Assembly (NCBI RefSeq): GCF_024198215.1
Contig: NZ_JAKCFA010000007.1
Span: 124,001-188,000, forward strand
Length of the DNA stretch: 64,000 nucleotides
Origin: Myxococcus qinghaiensis
GTDB taxonomy: Bacteria > Myxococcota > Myxococcia > Myxococcales > Myxococcaceae
Direction: 5' to 3'
The stretch's first letter is position 1, and the number at the start of each line of letters is the position of its first letter. This document shows, in pieces, positions 35,733-45,156 of the stretch. A program made the position numbers and the translations under genes. The notes under the pieces are model-generated. The model was not told where the DNA came from. It made no database searches and saw nothing but the letters and a program-made list of their open reading frames with translations.

Positions 35733-36724
35733 GCTTCCACCCACTGCACCAACGTGGGGCCAATGCGCTCCAGCGGCAGCACTTCCTGCGCCGCCCCGAG
35801 CAGCACCGCCTCGCGAGGCATGCCCCATACCGCGGACGTCCCTTCATCCTGAGCGATGGTCCGCCCTCCCCGCTCCCGGATCTCCTTCATCCCCCGCGCA
35901 CCGTCCCGCCCCATCCCCGTCAGGATGACCCCAACGCAGCTCGAGCCGAAGGTCTCCGCCGCCGAAGTGAGCAGCATGTCACACGAAGGCCGGAATCCTC
36001 GGAGAGCCGGTCCCGAGTCCAGCTCCAGCCTGCCCTCCGGTCGCACCAAGAGGTGGCTGCCCGACGGTGCGATGTAGACCGTCCCGGGCACCATCACCAT
36101 GCCGTGCTCCGCCTCCGTCACTCCCAGCGCCGTCTCCATCGTCAGCCAGTGCGCGAGGCCCTCCGTGAAACCCTCGCTGATGTGCTGGCAGTAGGCGATG
36201 GGCGCGGGAAAGTCTCGTGGAATCTTCCGCAGTACCTGTGCAACGGCCTTCGGGCCGCCCAGGGACGCGGCGATGGCCACCAGGGGAAAGGGCGGCGGGG
36301 GCAGTTCCTCCTTGGGGGCCCGGGTGACGGAGCGCGTCTGGCGCACGGCCTTCACCTGGGCCAGCAGCACCAGCTTGCGCGCGATGTGGGCCCAGAAGTC
36401 CGCGCCGGGGACGGCCGGGCGCTCCACCACGTCCAGGGCGCCCAGGGCCATGGCCTGGAACGCGTCCTGGCCGGACAGGGCGCCGGGGTGCAGCGCCAGC
36501 ACGGGCACGGGCCGGCCCACCATGACGTCGTCGATGGCCTCCAGGGATTCGATGCCCGTCAGGTCCACCAGCACCACGTCCGGGAAGTGACGCTGCACGG
36601 CGACGAGCGCGCCGGGGAAGTCGACTTCGGCGGGCCCCACCGGGACGAGCGACTCGCCGTCGAACAGGCCCCGGGCCGCGAGCGCGCGCAGCCCCTTGCC
36701 CACCATGAGCACCCTGAATGCCAT
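35726..36724 (-). CDS. frzG: FrzG, CheB-type methylesterase
   Basis: 332 residues from ATG 36724. C-terminal CheB domain (about 145-330) with the triad: Ser in [12 protein letters not shown], His in [12 protein letters not shown] and Asp in [12 protein letters not shown]. The N-terminal 120 residues have a receiver-like outline ([21 protein letters not shown]) but lack the acidic pair at the start, so phosphorylation is doubtful. It removes methyl groups from FrzCD. Overlaps frzF start and follows frzE. Confidence 0.95.
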   Translation of the reverse strand: MAFRVLMVGKGLRALAARGLFDGESLVPVGPAEVDFPGALVAVQRHFPDVVLVDLTGIESLEAIDDVMVGRPVPVLALHPGALSGQDAFQAMALGALDVVERPAVPGADFWAHIARKLVLLAQVKAVRQTRSVTRAPKEELPPPPFPLVAIAASLGGPKAVAQVLRKIPRDFPAPIAYCQHISEGFTEGLAHWLTMETALGVTEAEHGMVMVPGTVYIAPSGSHLLVRPEGRLELDSGPALRGFRPSCDMLLTSAAETFGSSCVGVILTGMGRDGARGMKEIRERGGRTIAQDEGTSAVWGMPREAVLLGAAQEVLPLERIGPTLVQWVEAC

Positions 36725-36758
36725 CCCCGCCGCAGCCGTGCCGCCCAAACGTGGCTCC

Positions 36759-39035
36759 TCAGGTCAGCCTGTCGATTGCCTGCGCGAGCACTTCCACGCC
36801 CAGCTCTCCCTTGACGAGATAGGCATCCGCGCCCGCGTCCAGGCCGCGCCGCTTGTCCTCGGGAGAGGCGAGCGACGACAGGATGATGACGGGGATGCGC
36901 GCCACCGCGGGCGTCGACTTCAGCCGCCGCGCGAGCGAGAAGCCGTCCATCTTCGGCATCTGCACGTCGGTGAGGATGAGGTCGTAGGTGTTGTTCTGCA
37001 CCTTGACGTAGGCCTCCTCGCCGTCCTGGGCCTCCTCCACCATGTGGCCCAGCGCCTTGACGAGCGCGCCCTCCGTCGCACGGGCAATGGGGGAGTCGTC
37101 CACAAGCAGCACCCGGAGCCGCTTGGCCGCCGGCGCCTGGGTGACGGGCCGCGCCATGCGACGCACCTCCGTCATGATGTCGGGGACGTGCAGCAGCACG
37201 GCGATGCGGCCGTCCTCCAGCGCGGCGGTGCCGGCGATGAAGGGCGCGCCCTTGAGGAACTCGCCGCCGCAGGGCTTCACGGCGACCTCGCGCTCGTCCA
37301 CGAAGCCGTCCACCACGAGGGCCGCGTGGTCCTCGCCGTGACGGACGACGACGGCCGGCGGGCGGTCGAAGCGGTTGCCACCGTTGAGGCCCAAGAGCGG
37401 CCCCAGCGCCACGAGCGCGGTGGGCTTGCCCCGGTGCCGCACGGCGAGGGTGCCGAAGATTTCCAGCCGGTCATCCGGCTTGACGCGCATCACCGCCTCG
37501 ACGTCGGCGGCGGGCATGCCGTAGACGTCATCGCCCAGGCGCACCAGCAGCACCTTCATCAACGCGAGCGACTGCGGCAGCCGCAGGGTGATGGTGGTGC
37601 CACGGCCGATGCGGCTGTTGACGCCCACGGAGCCGCCGAGCGTCTCCACCTTGCGCTTCACCACGTCCATGCCCACGCCGCGGCCGGACAGCTCGCTGAC
37701 CTGCTCGCGGGTGGAGAAGCCGGGACGGAAGATGAGCTCGATGGCCTCGCGCTCGGACAGGGCGGCGGCCTGCACCGCGTTGATGAGGCGCTTGTTGACG
37801 GCCACCTGGCGCAGACGCTCGGGGTCGATGCCGCGCCCGTCGTCCTCCACCTCGATGTGGAGCATGTCGCCGTCCACGCGGACGCGGATGCGGACGCGGC
37901 CGGTGAGCGGCTTGCCGAGCTGCTGGCGCGTGTCAGGCGACTCCAGGCCGTGGTCCACCGCGTTGCGCAACAGGTGCACCAGCGCGTCGCGCACGTCGGC
38001 CAGCATGGACCGGTCCACGCCGATGTCGGCGTTCTCGATGACCAGGTCCACTTCCTTGTTCTGCGTGCGCGCCATGTCCCGCACCGCGCGCGGGAAGGCG
38101 TCGAACACCGTGGACAGCGGCACCAGGCGGGCCTCCGCCACGTGGTCCGCCATCTTCGCCAGGTTGCCGTGCAGGATGTTGATGCCGTCGTCGTTGCGCC
38201 GCACGAAGCGGAACGCGTCGTCGCGCAGCATGTGGAGGTCGCTCTCCACGCGGTCCAACACCGTGCGCACCTCGTTGGGGATCTCCACCTGCTCGGCCAG
38301 CCGCAGGAAGCGGTCTCCCAGGCGGCTGAAGCGCTCGAACAGCGCCTCCGTCTCCGAGCTGCGCAGCCGACCCCGGGCGCTCTCCACCAAGAGGTCACCC
38401 GCGAGCAGGCCCAGCGAGTCCAGCACCTCCACGTTCACGCGAATCGTGCGGTCGGCGATGGCCGACTTCGCCGCGCTCGGAGCCTCCTCCTCCCCACCTC
38501 GGGCCGGAGCGTGCGCCGAGGCCGGAGCCTCCGCGGGCGCCGGCCTGGGAGCCGCCACGGGGGCGGCTGCCACGGGGGGCGGCGCCGTGACGACGGGCGC
38601 CGCCACCGGCGGAGGCGGCTTGGGCTTCGAGCCATGAATGACGGGCGCGGCCTGGCCGGAGACCTCCGCCATCGCGCGCACGATGTCCTCGCTCGCGGAC
38701 GTGCCGGTGTTCGCACCGGACAGGTCCTCGATGAGGTCGGACAGGACGTCGCAGGCACGGAGCATGACGTCCGTGGCGATCTCCGTGGCCGTGCGTCCCT
38801 CGCGCTCGGCGCGCAGGACGTCCTCCGCCGCGTGGGCGAGCTGACCGATGGCGGCGAGGCCCAGCATGCGGGCCTCTCCCTTCATCGTGTGCAGCTCGCG
38901 CGCGACGTCGTCCGCGGCCTGATCCGCGGTCTCCTTCTCCAGGTCCAACACACCCAGTTGGATCTTCTGGAGGCGGTCGGCGGTGACCTCCTGGAACTTC
39001 TTCAGGAGGGATTTCTTGAGTGCCTCGGTATCCAT
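36759..39035 (-). CDS. frzE: FrzE, CheA-CheY fusion histidine kinase
   Basis: 758 residues. HPt domain with phospho-His49 in ARELHTMKGEARML. A Pro/Ala linker runs from about 135 to 190. The dimerisation and HATPase core has NAVDHG, DDGRGIDPE and GRGVGMDVVK. A CheW-like domain and a C-terminal receiver follow, with LLVDDSP, Asp690 in LILTDVQMP and Lys in AYLVKGE. Asp690 is 68 residues from the end, as I recall for Asp709 of the 777-residue M. xanthus protein. FrzE receives input from FrzCD through FrzA/FrzB and passes phosphate to FrzZ. Confidence 0.97.
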   Translation of the reverse strand: MDTEALKKSLLKKFQEVTADRLQKIQLGVLDLEKETADQAADDVARELHTMKGEARMLGLAAIGQLAHAAEDVLRAEREGRTATEIATDVMLRACDVLSDLIEDLSGANTGTSASEDIVRAMAEVSGQAAPVIHGSKPKPPPPVAAPVVTAPPPVAAAPVAAPRPAPAEAPASAHAPARGGEEEAPSAAKSAIADRTIRVNVEVLDSLGLLAGDLLVESARGRLRSSETEALFERFSRLGDRFLRLAEQVEIPNEVRTVLDRVESDLHMLRDDAFRFVRRNDDGINILHGNLAKMADHVAEARLVPLSTVFDAFPRAVRDMARTQNKEVDLVIENADIGVDRSMLADVRDALVHLLRNAVDHGLESPDTRQQLGKPLTGRVRIRVRVDGDMLHIEVEDDGRGIDPERLRQVAVNKRLINAVQAAALSEREAIELIFRPGFSTREQVSELSGRGVGMDVVKRKVETLGGSVGVNSRIGRGTTITLRLPQSLALMKVLLVRLGDDVYGMPAADVEAVMRVKPDDRLEIFGTLAVRHRGKPTALVALGPLLGLNGGNRFDRPPAVVVRHGEDHAALVVDGFVDEREVAVKPCGGEFLKGAPFIAGTAALEDGRIAVLLHVPDIMTEVRRMARPVTQAPAAKRLRVLLVDDSPIARATEGALVKALGHMVEEAQDGEEAYVKVQNNTYDLILTDVQMPKMDGFSLARRLKSTPAVARIPVIILSSLASPEDKRRGLDAGADAYLVKGELGVEVLAQAIDRLT

Positions 39036-39074
39036 GGGCGGTGAGCGCTGCGCACCCTCCCCTTCCCAAAAGAG

Positions 39075-40322
39075 CTAGTCGGCCTTGAAGCGTTTGATGA
39101 GCTCCGCCAGCCGTGCGGCCAGCTGCGTGAGCTCCGCCGCCGCCCCCGTCGCCTGCTTCGACGCCTGGGTCGTCTGACGCGTCACATCTTCAATCTCCGC
39201 CATGGACGCCACCACCTGCTCGGTGGCCGTGCGCTGCTGCTGGGTGGCGAGGTTGATGACGCGGGCCGCGTCGCTCGTCTCCTGCACGCCGGCGAGGATG
39301 CCTTCCACGGCCTGGGCCGCGACGGCGCCCAGCTTCTCACCGGACTCGGTGGCGGACTTGGACGCCTCGGCGGCGCCCGCGGCGGCCGCGGTGGCCTCGC
39401 GAATCTCCGTGATGAGGTTCTTGATCTCCTTGGTGGAGTCCAGGACGTTCTCCGCCAGCCGGCGCATCTCCGCCGCGACGATGGAGAAGCCCTTGCCCGC
39501 CTCACCCGCGCGGCTGCCTTCCAGCGCCGCGTTCAGCGCGAGCAGGTCGGAGCGGTCGGCGATCTCATCGATGACCTCGACGACGGTGCCGATGCGCTCC
39601 ACGCGCTTGGACAGCTTCGCGATGGAGTCCGCCACGGCGACGCCGTCGCTGCGGATCTGCTGCATGGCCTGGATGAACTCGCCAATGGCGCCACGGCCCG
39701 CGCGCGCCGCGCCGAGCGTCTCTTCCGCCACGCGCGCCACGCTGCCGGCGTTCTCCGCGATTTGAGCGGAGGCGTGCTTCAACTCCTCCATGGTGGCGGT
39801 CGTCTCGTGGATGGCCGCCGCCTGCTCCGTGGAGGACGTCTCGTGCTGGGTGGACGCCGCCAGCACCTGGTTGGCGGACGAGGACAGCCGCAGCGCCGCC
39901 TCGTTGATCTCCCGCACGAACGTACGCAGCGTTTCAATGACCTTGCCGAAGCCCTCCAGCAGGGGCCCGAGCTGGGGGTCCTCGGTGGTGGTGTTCCACC
40001 GGGACAGGTCGCCTTCGCGCACCAGGCTGATGAGCGCGTCGAGCGCCTGGTCGATCTCCTGCGCCGCCACGTGCTTGCGGTGCTCGGAGCTGGCGAAGTT
40101 GTCCAGCACCTGGTTGAGCAGGTGGGCCATCTCCTCGCCGCCGGCGCCGACCAGCTCCTTGGGGACGCGGGCCTGGAGGTTGCCGGCCAGCACCGTCAAC
40201 AGCGTGTCGGTGAAGGCCTTGAGGGGCGCCGGCGGCGCGGCGGCACTCGCCTTGTTGGCGGGAGCCTTGCGCGCGGAGCGGGCCTTGGACGTGGGCTTCT
40301 CGTTGGGGGTGTCCAGGGACAT
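39075..40322 (-). CDS. frzCD: FrzCD, cytoplasmic chemoreceptor
   Basis: 415 residues without transmembrane helix or signal, as known for FrzCD. A basic N-terminus is followed by a helical region and the methyl-accepting coiled-coil from about 120 on. The signalling tip is RVERIGTVVEVIDEIADRSD then LLALNAALEGSRAGEAGKGF. Sensor of the Frz pathway; FrzF and FrzG set its methylation. The ATG at 40322 lies 5 bp from the frzB stop. Confidence 0.97.
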   Translation of the reverse strand: MSLDTPNEKPTSKARSARKAPANKASAAAPPAPLKAFTDTLLTVLAGNLQARVPKELVGAGGEEMAHLLNQVLDNFASSEHRKHVAAQEIDQALDALISLVREGDLSRWNTTTEDPQLGPLLEGFGKVIETLRTFVREINEAALRLSSSANQVLAASTQHETSSTEQAAAIHETTATMEELKHASAQIAENAGSVARVAEETLGAARAGRGAIGEFIQAMQQIRSDGVAVADSIAKLSKRVERIGTVVEVIDEIADRSDLLALNAALEGSRAGEAGKGFSIVAAEMRRLAENVLDSTKEIKNLITEIREATAAAAGAAEASKSATESGEKLGAVAAQAVEGILAGVQETSDAARVINLATQQQRTATEQVVASMAEIEDVTRQTTQASKQATGAAAELTQLAARLAELIKRFKAD

Positions 40323-40327
40323 TGCGG

Positions 40328-40714
40328 TCAGTGCCTTCCTTGAGAATCTTGGGTCCTGGCGGTCTCCACCAGGTCAATCAGCAAAACGGTGCGGGCTTCT
40401 TCCAGGCACACACCGACGGCATAAGAGGCCGCGCCCGCGGCGGGGGGCATGCGGCGAAGCTGCGTCACGGGGATGGGGCGCACGCCCCGGACGATGTCCA
40501 CCTTCAGGTGGCCTTCTCCTTCCGGAGTGTCGAAGACGATCGCCCGGTGGCCTCGCTGCAGCAGCCCCAGCTCCGGCAGGGTGATGTCCTCCGGCAACGA
40601 GCGGTCGATGCGCAGCACCTGCGACGCGTCCGCGCCGAAGGTCTTGCTGCCGATCTCGAAGAAGAGGATGTCCACCTCTTCGACCTTCTCCTCCACGAGC
40701 GACTCGTCGTTCAT
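40328..40714 (-). CDS. frzB: FrzB, CheW-like adaptor
   Basis: 128 residues forming one CheW fold (DILFFEIGSKTFGADASQVL then RIDRSLPEDITL). Works beside FrzA in coupling FrzCD to FrzE. Its ATG overlaps the frzA stop (ATGA). Shorter than normal CheW, consistent with the divergent role reported for FrzB. Confidence 0.9.
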   Translation of the reverse strand: MNDESLVEEKVEEVDILFFEIGSKTFGADASQVLRIDRSLPEDITLPELGLLQRGHRAIVFDTPEGEGHLKVDIVRGVRPIPVTQLRRMPPAAGAASYAVGVCLEEARTVLLIDLVETARTQDSQGRH

Positions 40715-41193
40715 CGAGCCACCGCCCGCTGCCGGGCCGTCTGCAGCAGCTTGTGGAAGTTGAGGAGGTTGATGCCGTCCTGGGTGGAGGTGCCATGCAC
40801 CACGCCCAGCAGGTGCTCGGCGGCGGCGTCTCCCCCGAGCGGCGGCGGGAGGATTTCGGAGACGGGGATGCGGCGCAGGCCCAGCACCGTGTCGGCGACG
40901 ACGCCGGCGACGATGCTGCCCGTGACGCCGATGAACAGGCGCGTGCGGGGACCGATGCGCGCCTCTCCCTTGGAGAGGAAGCGAAGCAGGTCGACGACGG
41001 GGAGGACCTCACCGCGATGGCCGGTGACGCCCATGATGAAGGAAGGAGTCCTGGGCAGGGGGGTGAGCAGCCCGGCGCGGAACACCTCGAGGACGTTCTC
41101 GCTGGGCACCCCGAAGCGCAGCTCTCCCACCCGGAAGCAGAAGAACTCCTGCTCCGGCCGGGCCTGGGCGGCCACGGCACGGTCCGGAGCCAT
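40711..41193 (-). CDS. frzA: FrzA, CheW adaptor
   Basis: 160 residues from ATG 41193. CheW domain: EFFCFRVGELRFGVPSENVL, GVTGHRGEVLPVVDLLRFLS, then TRLFIGVTGSIVAGVVAD. Couples receptor and kinase. A TTG at 41232 would add 13 residues, but the promoter at 41241-41269 would put the start site at about 41234, leaving no room for a ribosome-binding site; ATG 41193 is therefore preferred. First gene of the frz operon and divergent from frzZ. Confidence 0.9.
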   Translation of the reverse strand: MAPDRAVAAQARPEQEFFCFRVGELRFGVPSENVLEVFRAGLLTPLPRTPSFIMGVTGHRGEVLPVVDLLRFLSKGEARIGPRTRLFIGVTGSIVAGVVADTVLGLRRIPVSEILPPPLGGDAAAEHLLGVVHGTSTQDGINLLNFHKLLQTARQRAVAR

Positions 41194-41240
41194 CCGGAGT
41201 GCTCGCTGGAGGGGAGTCGTGGTCGTGGTCAAGACGGCCG

Positions 41241-41269
41241 AGTATCCGGAGGGGACGAAAACCGGTCAA
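41241..41269 (-). promoter_or_regulatory. Sigma70-like promoter for the frzA operon
   Basis: Minus strand -35 TTGACC (complement of 41264-41269), 17-bp spacer, -10 GATACT (complement of 41241-41246). Predicted start near 41234, about 40 nt before frzA ATG 41193. Confidence 0.55.
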
Positions 41270-41363
41270 GAGGAGGTCGCATGGAGGCCGCCCGCTCGCC
41301 GTTTCGATGGTCCGCGCTGAACCAAAGGTGTAGGGTTGCACCCTGAATCCTTTGAGGAGGACG

Positions 41364-42233
41364 ATGTCGCGCGTACTGGTCATTGATGACAGCCCGGTGC
41401 TGGTGGAGCTCACCGTTCGGGCCCTCACCGCCGCTGGCTACCAGGCGAGCGGGGCCCAGGACCTGGCGAGCCTCGAGAAGAAGCTCTCCGAGGGGCCGTT
41501 CGCGCTCATCCTCATGGACGTGAACATGCCGGAGATGTTCGGCGACGATGTCGTCGAATACCTGCGGATCCAGAAGAAAGTCACAGCGAAGCTGGTCCTC
41601 TACTCCGATATCTCGGAAGCGGAGCTGGCCGGCAAGACGAAGGCGTCCGGCGCGGACGGCTACATCCTCAAGAGCGGTGGCCTGGAGGCCGTGCTGGGCG
41701 GAGTGATGGGACTCATCGGGGCTCCGGCCCTCGGGGTCCCCGCCGCCGTCCCCCCTCCCCCGTCGTCCGCCCCGGCGTCGGAATCACCCCAGGCCGCCCC
41801 GGCGCCCGCCCCTGTCGCCTCGACGGGGCTCAAGGCCGCGCCCACCACCGGTGGCCGCAAGCCGCGCATCCTCATTGTCGACGACAGCGAGATGACCGCC
41901 CGCATCATCGAGGCGGACCTGGTGGGCAAGGGCTTCGAGGTCCACGTCGCGGACACCGCCGACAAGGCCACGAAGATCATCCTCAAGAAGCAGACGCGTC
42001 CGGACCTCGTGCTGCTCGACGTGCGGATGCCCAATGTGAACGGCGAGCAGTTCTGCCGCTTCATCAAGAGCAACAGCCTCTTCAAGGGCATCAAGGTGCT
42101 CTTGTGCTCCGGCGAGAACGTCGAGGAGCTCCAGCGCATCTGCCGCGAGGCCGGCGCCGACGGCTACATCCCCAAGGACGCCGTCATGGGGAACCTGGTC
42201 GCCAAGGAGCTGATGCCGCCGGGCGGCGAGTAG
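41364..42233 (+). CDS. frzZ: FrzZ, double response regulator
   Basis: 289 residues: two CheY receivers joined by an Ala/Pro linker (about 120-165). Receiver 1 has VIDDSP and phospho-acceptor Asp52 (LILMDVNMP); receiver 2 has IVDDSE and Asp219 (LVLLDVRMP). The Asp positions agree with those I recall from M. xanthus (52 and 220). Output protein of FrzE for reversal control. ATG with GAGGAGG upstream, divergent from frzA. Confidence 0.96.
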   Translation: MSRVLVIDDSPVLVELTVRALTAAGYQASGAQDLASLEKKLSEGPFALILMDVNMPEMFGDDVVEYLRIQKKVTAKLVLYSDISEAELAGKTKASGADGYILKSGGLEAVLGGVMGLIGAPALGVPAAVPPPPSSAPASESPQAAPAPAPVASTGLKAAPTTGGRKPRILIVDDSEMTARIIEADLVGKGFEVHVADTADKATKIILKKQTRPDLVLLDVRMPNVNGEQFCRFIKSNSLFKGIKVLLCSGENVEELQRICREAGADGYIPKDAVMGNLVAKELMPPGGE

Positions 42234-42244
42234 GCCCGGCGAGC

Positions 42245-42285
42245 AACTTCAGGTGGCCCGCCCTGCTTCGACGGGCCCCGAAGTT
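42245..42285. terminator. Bidirectional hairpin between frzZ and radical SAM gene
   Basis: AACTTC (42245-42250) pairs with GAAGTT (42280-42285), and inside them GGCCCG (42255-42260) pairs with CGGGCC (42272-42277). It lies between two converging genes. Confidence 0.55.
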
Positions 42286-43586
42286 CACTTCCCCGCGGCG
42301 TTCTCCCGCTCCTCCAGCCCGCGCGCGAAGTTGCCGATGATGAGCCCCGGCCGCGCCGCCTTCATGCGCTGGAGCAGCTCGCGGATGCCCACCGGCTCTC
42401 CGCCCGCGCCCACGTCCCGCGCCGCCTCCAGGTACTGGAGCGGGTCGATGGCCAGCGAGCGCGTCTGGACCTGATCCACCTTGTACTTCTTCACCAGCCG
42501 CTCCAGGGCACGGACCTCGCCCTCGCGGTCCGTGACGCCGGGGAACAGGAGCAGGTTGAGCGCCAGGTACGCGCCCCGCTCGCGCGCGAGCGCAATCGAC
42601 GCCTCCACGTCCTCCCAGCCGTACTTCACCGGCTTGTAGTACGCCTCGTAGAGCCCCTTCGACGCGGCGTTGAGCGACACGCGCACGGCGTCCAGGCCCG
42701 CGTCGAGCAGCGCCTCCAAGCCGCGCGTGAGGCTCGCGTTGGTGTTGATGTTGATGGAGCCCTTGTCCGTGCGCGCGCGCATGTAGCGGATGGATTCGGC
42801 GATCTGCTTCCAGCGCGTGAGCGGCTCGCCCTCGCAGCCCTGGCCAAAGCTCACCATGGTGCGGCCCTGCGCGTTCTCCAGGTGGAACAGGCCAATGGCG
42901 CCCATCTCCTCGGCGGTGGGCCCGTCATCCATCCGCTCGTGTGACGCGGGAGGCCCACCCGCCGGCTGGTCGGAGATGCAGCCCACGCAGCGCGCGTTGC
43001 ACATGACGGACGCGGGGATGGCCGCCTCGTCGCGGACATAGAAGGTGTTCTGCGACGTGAAGCACCGGTACAGCATCGCGCACGTCTTGAGCTGCTTGAG
43101 CACGCGGTTGTCCGGGAAGCGCGCCAGGTGCTTGTCCACCAGCGACTTCATGTCCGGCGTGGAGTAGCGCTCCGGGTCCCAATGCGAGCGGCGGTCGGTG
43201 TGGATGGCCCACGCCACCGGCCCGTCCTTGCCCCACGCCGCCGCCGTATAGGCCCACTGCGGCAGCACCGGCCCGTTGCCCTTCACCTCGCCCGGCAGGA
43301 ACGTGCGCGTGTAGCCCGGTGGCAAGAGCGCGCCCACCGCGTTGGGGGTGAACGTCTTGCCGCCGATGTTCATCTCCCGCACCAGCTCCAGCTCCCCCGT
43401 CCTGGGGTCCTGCCCCACCGGCAGCCTGCCCGGCAGGTGGACCAGGCGCCCGGCGGACGGCAGGGGGATGGGCTTGTCCTGCGGAGGCACGAGCTCCTCG
43501 CCGCTGCGCAGCGTGGCCAGCAGGTAGGGATGCTCCATCACCTTCCCCTTGGGGTCGGCGAACAGCAGCTTGGGCGCGGACGTCAT
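42285..43586 (-). CDS. Radical SAM protein of unknown function
   Basis: 433 residues. Radical SAM cluster motif CNARCVGC (Cys196, 200, 203), then TMVSFGQGCEGEPLT, NINTNASLTRGL and VRVSLNAASKGLYEAY, the beta-barrel steps of the fold. The N-terminal 190 residues precede the motif and have no recognised domain; Cys169 and Cys175 lie just before it. No SPASM-type C-terminal Cys cluster is seen. Substrate unknown. It sits between frzZ and ald, convergent with frzZ. Confidence 0.88.
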   Translation of the reverse strand: MTSAPKLLFADPKGKVMEHPYLLATLRSGEELVPPQDKPIPLPSAGRLVHLPGRLPVGQDPRTGELELVREMNIGGKTFTPNAVGALLPPGYTRTFLPGEVKGNGPVLPQWAYTAAAWGKDGPVAWAIHTDRRSHWDPERYSTPDMKSLVDKHLARFPDNRVLKQLKTCAMLYRCFTSQNTFYVRDEAAIPASVMCNARCVGCISDQPAGGPPASHERMDDGPTAEEMGAIGLFHLENAQGRTMVSFGQGCEGEPLTRWKQIAESIRYMRARTDKGSININTNASLTRGLEALLDAGLDAVRVSLNAASKGLYEAYYKPVKYGWEDVEASIALARERGAYLALNLLLFPGVTDREGEVRALERLVKKYKVDQVQTRSLAIDPLQYLEAARDVGAGGEPVGIRELLQRMKAARPGLIIGNFARGLEERENAAGK

Positions 43587-43787
43587 AGGACGCTAACTAC
43601 CACTGGCCCCCCTTCTCTTTCGACGTCGAAGCGCGATGAGACGCGCTGCATTCAACGCCTCGCGTCATTCCCCAGGGGTAACAAGGGCTCACCGGAGACA
43701 TGTGTCCTGCTTCGGGTGCCGCCTTGATTCCCTCGGGGGGCCTCGTTACGGTCCGCGCGCTTTTTTCAGTCCCTTTCGGAGGCAGTC

Positions 43788-44912
43788 GTGATCGTCGGAG
43801 TTCCCAAGGAGATCAAAACCCGTGAGTACCGCGTCGGCATGGTGCCTGCGGGCGTGCGCGCGCTCACGAGCGCGGGCCACACGGTGTTGGTCGAAACGAA
43901 CGCCGGCGTCGGCTCAGGCATCCCCGACTCGGAGTACCAGCGCGTCGGCGCGCAGCTCGTCGCCAGCGCGGACGAGGTGTGGAAGCGCGCGGAGATGATC
44001 GTCAAGGTGAAGGAGCCCATCGCGCCGGAGTACGAGCGCATCCAGCCCGGGCAGATCATCTACACCTACTTCCATCTGGCCGGCGTGGACCCGGAGCTGA
44101 CGAAGACGCTGGTGAAGAAGAAGGCGGCGGCCGTCGCCTACGAGACGCTGCAGTTGGATGACGGCAGCCTGCCCCTGCTCAAGCCCATGAGCGAAGTGGC
44201 CGGGAAGATGGCCATCCAGGTGGGCGCGGCCTCGCTGGAGAAGGCCCACGGCGGCAAGGGCATCCTCCTGGGCGGCGTGCCCGGCGTGCGCCGCGGCCGC
44301 GTCGTCATCATCGGCGGTGGCGTCGTCGGCCTCTGCGCCGCCAAGGTGGCGGTGGGCATGGGCGCCGAGGTCACCATCCTCGACGTCAACCTGGAGCGCC
44401 TCACCTACCTGGACGACGTGTTCCTCGGCCGCGTCAGCGTGCTGGCCTCCGACACGGAGTCCATCGCCACGTCCGTGCGCGAGGCGGACCTCGTCGTCGG
44501 CGGCGTGCTCATCCCCGGCGGCAAGGCCCCCAAGCTCGTCTCCGAGGCCCTCATCGCGGAGATGACCCCGGGCTCCGTCGTCGTCGACGTCGCGGTGGAC
44601 CAGGGCGGCTGCATCGAAACGTGCAAGCCCACCACCCACGACAACCCCACGTTCGTCGTGCACGGCGTCGTCCACTACTGCGTCGCCAACATGCCCGGCG
44701 CCGTGCCCCAGACGTCCACGTACGCGCTCACCAACACCACCCGCCCCTACTCGCGGAAGATCGCCGACATGGGCCTGGTGGAGGCCGTGAAGTCCGACCG
44801 CGCCCTGGCCCGTGCGATGAACACCTACAACGGCCACGTCACCTACGAGGCCGTCGCCAAGGACCTGGGGTACGACTACCGCCCCATCCTGGACGCGCTC
44901 AGCGGCAAGTAG
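43788..44912 (+). CDS. ald: Alanine dehydrogenase
   Basis: 374 residues, standard length. GTG start with GGAGG upstream. Catalyses reversible NAD-linked oxidation of L-alanine to pyruvate and ammonia. N-terminal domain with [20 protein letters not shown], catalytic Lys in VKVKEP and His in YFHLAG; NAD-binding [18 protein letters not shown]. In M. xanthus alanine dehydrogenase affects development; that role here is inference. A strong terminator follows. Confidence 0.96.
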   Translation: MIVGVPKEIKTREYRVGMVPAGVRALTSAGHTVLVETNAGVGSGIPDSEYQRVGAQLVASADEVWKRAEMIVKVKEPIAPEYERIQPGQIIYTYFHLAGVDPELTKTLVKKKAAAVAYETLQLDDGSLPLLKPMSEVAGKMAIQVGAASLEKAHGGKGILLGGVPGVRRGRVVIIGGGVVGLCAAKVAVGMGAEVTILDVNLERLTYLDDVFLGRVSVLASDTESIATSVREADLVVGGVLIPGGKAPKLVSEALIAEMTPGSVVVDVAVDQGGCIETCKPTTHDNPTFVVHGVVHYCVANMPGAVPQTSTYALTNTTRPYSRKIADMGLVEAVKSDRALARAMNTYNGHVTYEAVAKDLGYDYRPILDALSGK

Positions 44913-44948
44913 CCTGTAGAGCGGCCTGACAGCCGAGGCCCCACCCGG

Positions 44949-44983
44949 AGGGGAGACGCGGATGGCGACATCCCGTCTCCCCT
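44949..44983 (+). terminator. Strong hairpin terminator after ald
   Basis: AGGGGAGACG (44949-44958) pairs with CGTCTCCCCT (44974-44983); inside, after one bulged C, GGATG pairs with CATCC around a GCGA loop, for 15 bp in all. A T-rich stretch (TCGTTATT) follows on the plus strand. Confidence 0.75.
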
Positions 44984-44999
44984 TCGTTATTGAAAGTGG

Positions 45000-45025
45000 G
45001 GAATAAAGTCTCCCGTCGCGAGTCT
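45000..45025 (+). promoter_or_regulatory. Possible ECF-type promoter upstream of rpoE1-like gene
   Basis: GGAAT (45000-45004) is followed after 17 bp by GTCT (45022-45025), which resembles group ECF promoters and could allow self-activation. By-eye match only. Confidence 0.3.
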
Positions 45026-45156
45026 GCCGTACCCGAAGCGACCGGACGGGCGGGTGTGACTGGGAAGCCGTTGTTGCTACTTCTGTTCCCGTGCATACAT
45101 TGATGGGCAGGCGACAACTCATTCCCCAATTGTTTCGGGCCTTTGGAAGGCGGGAC

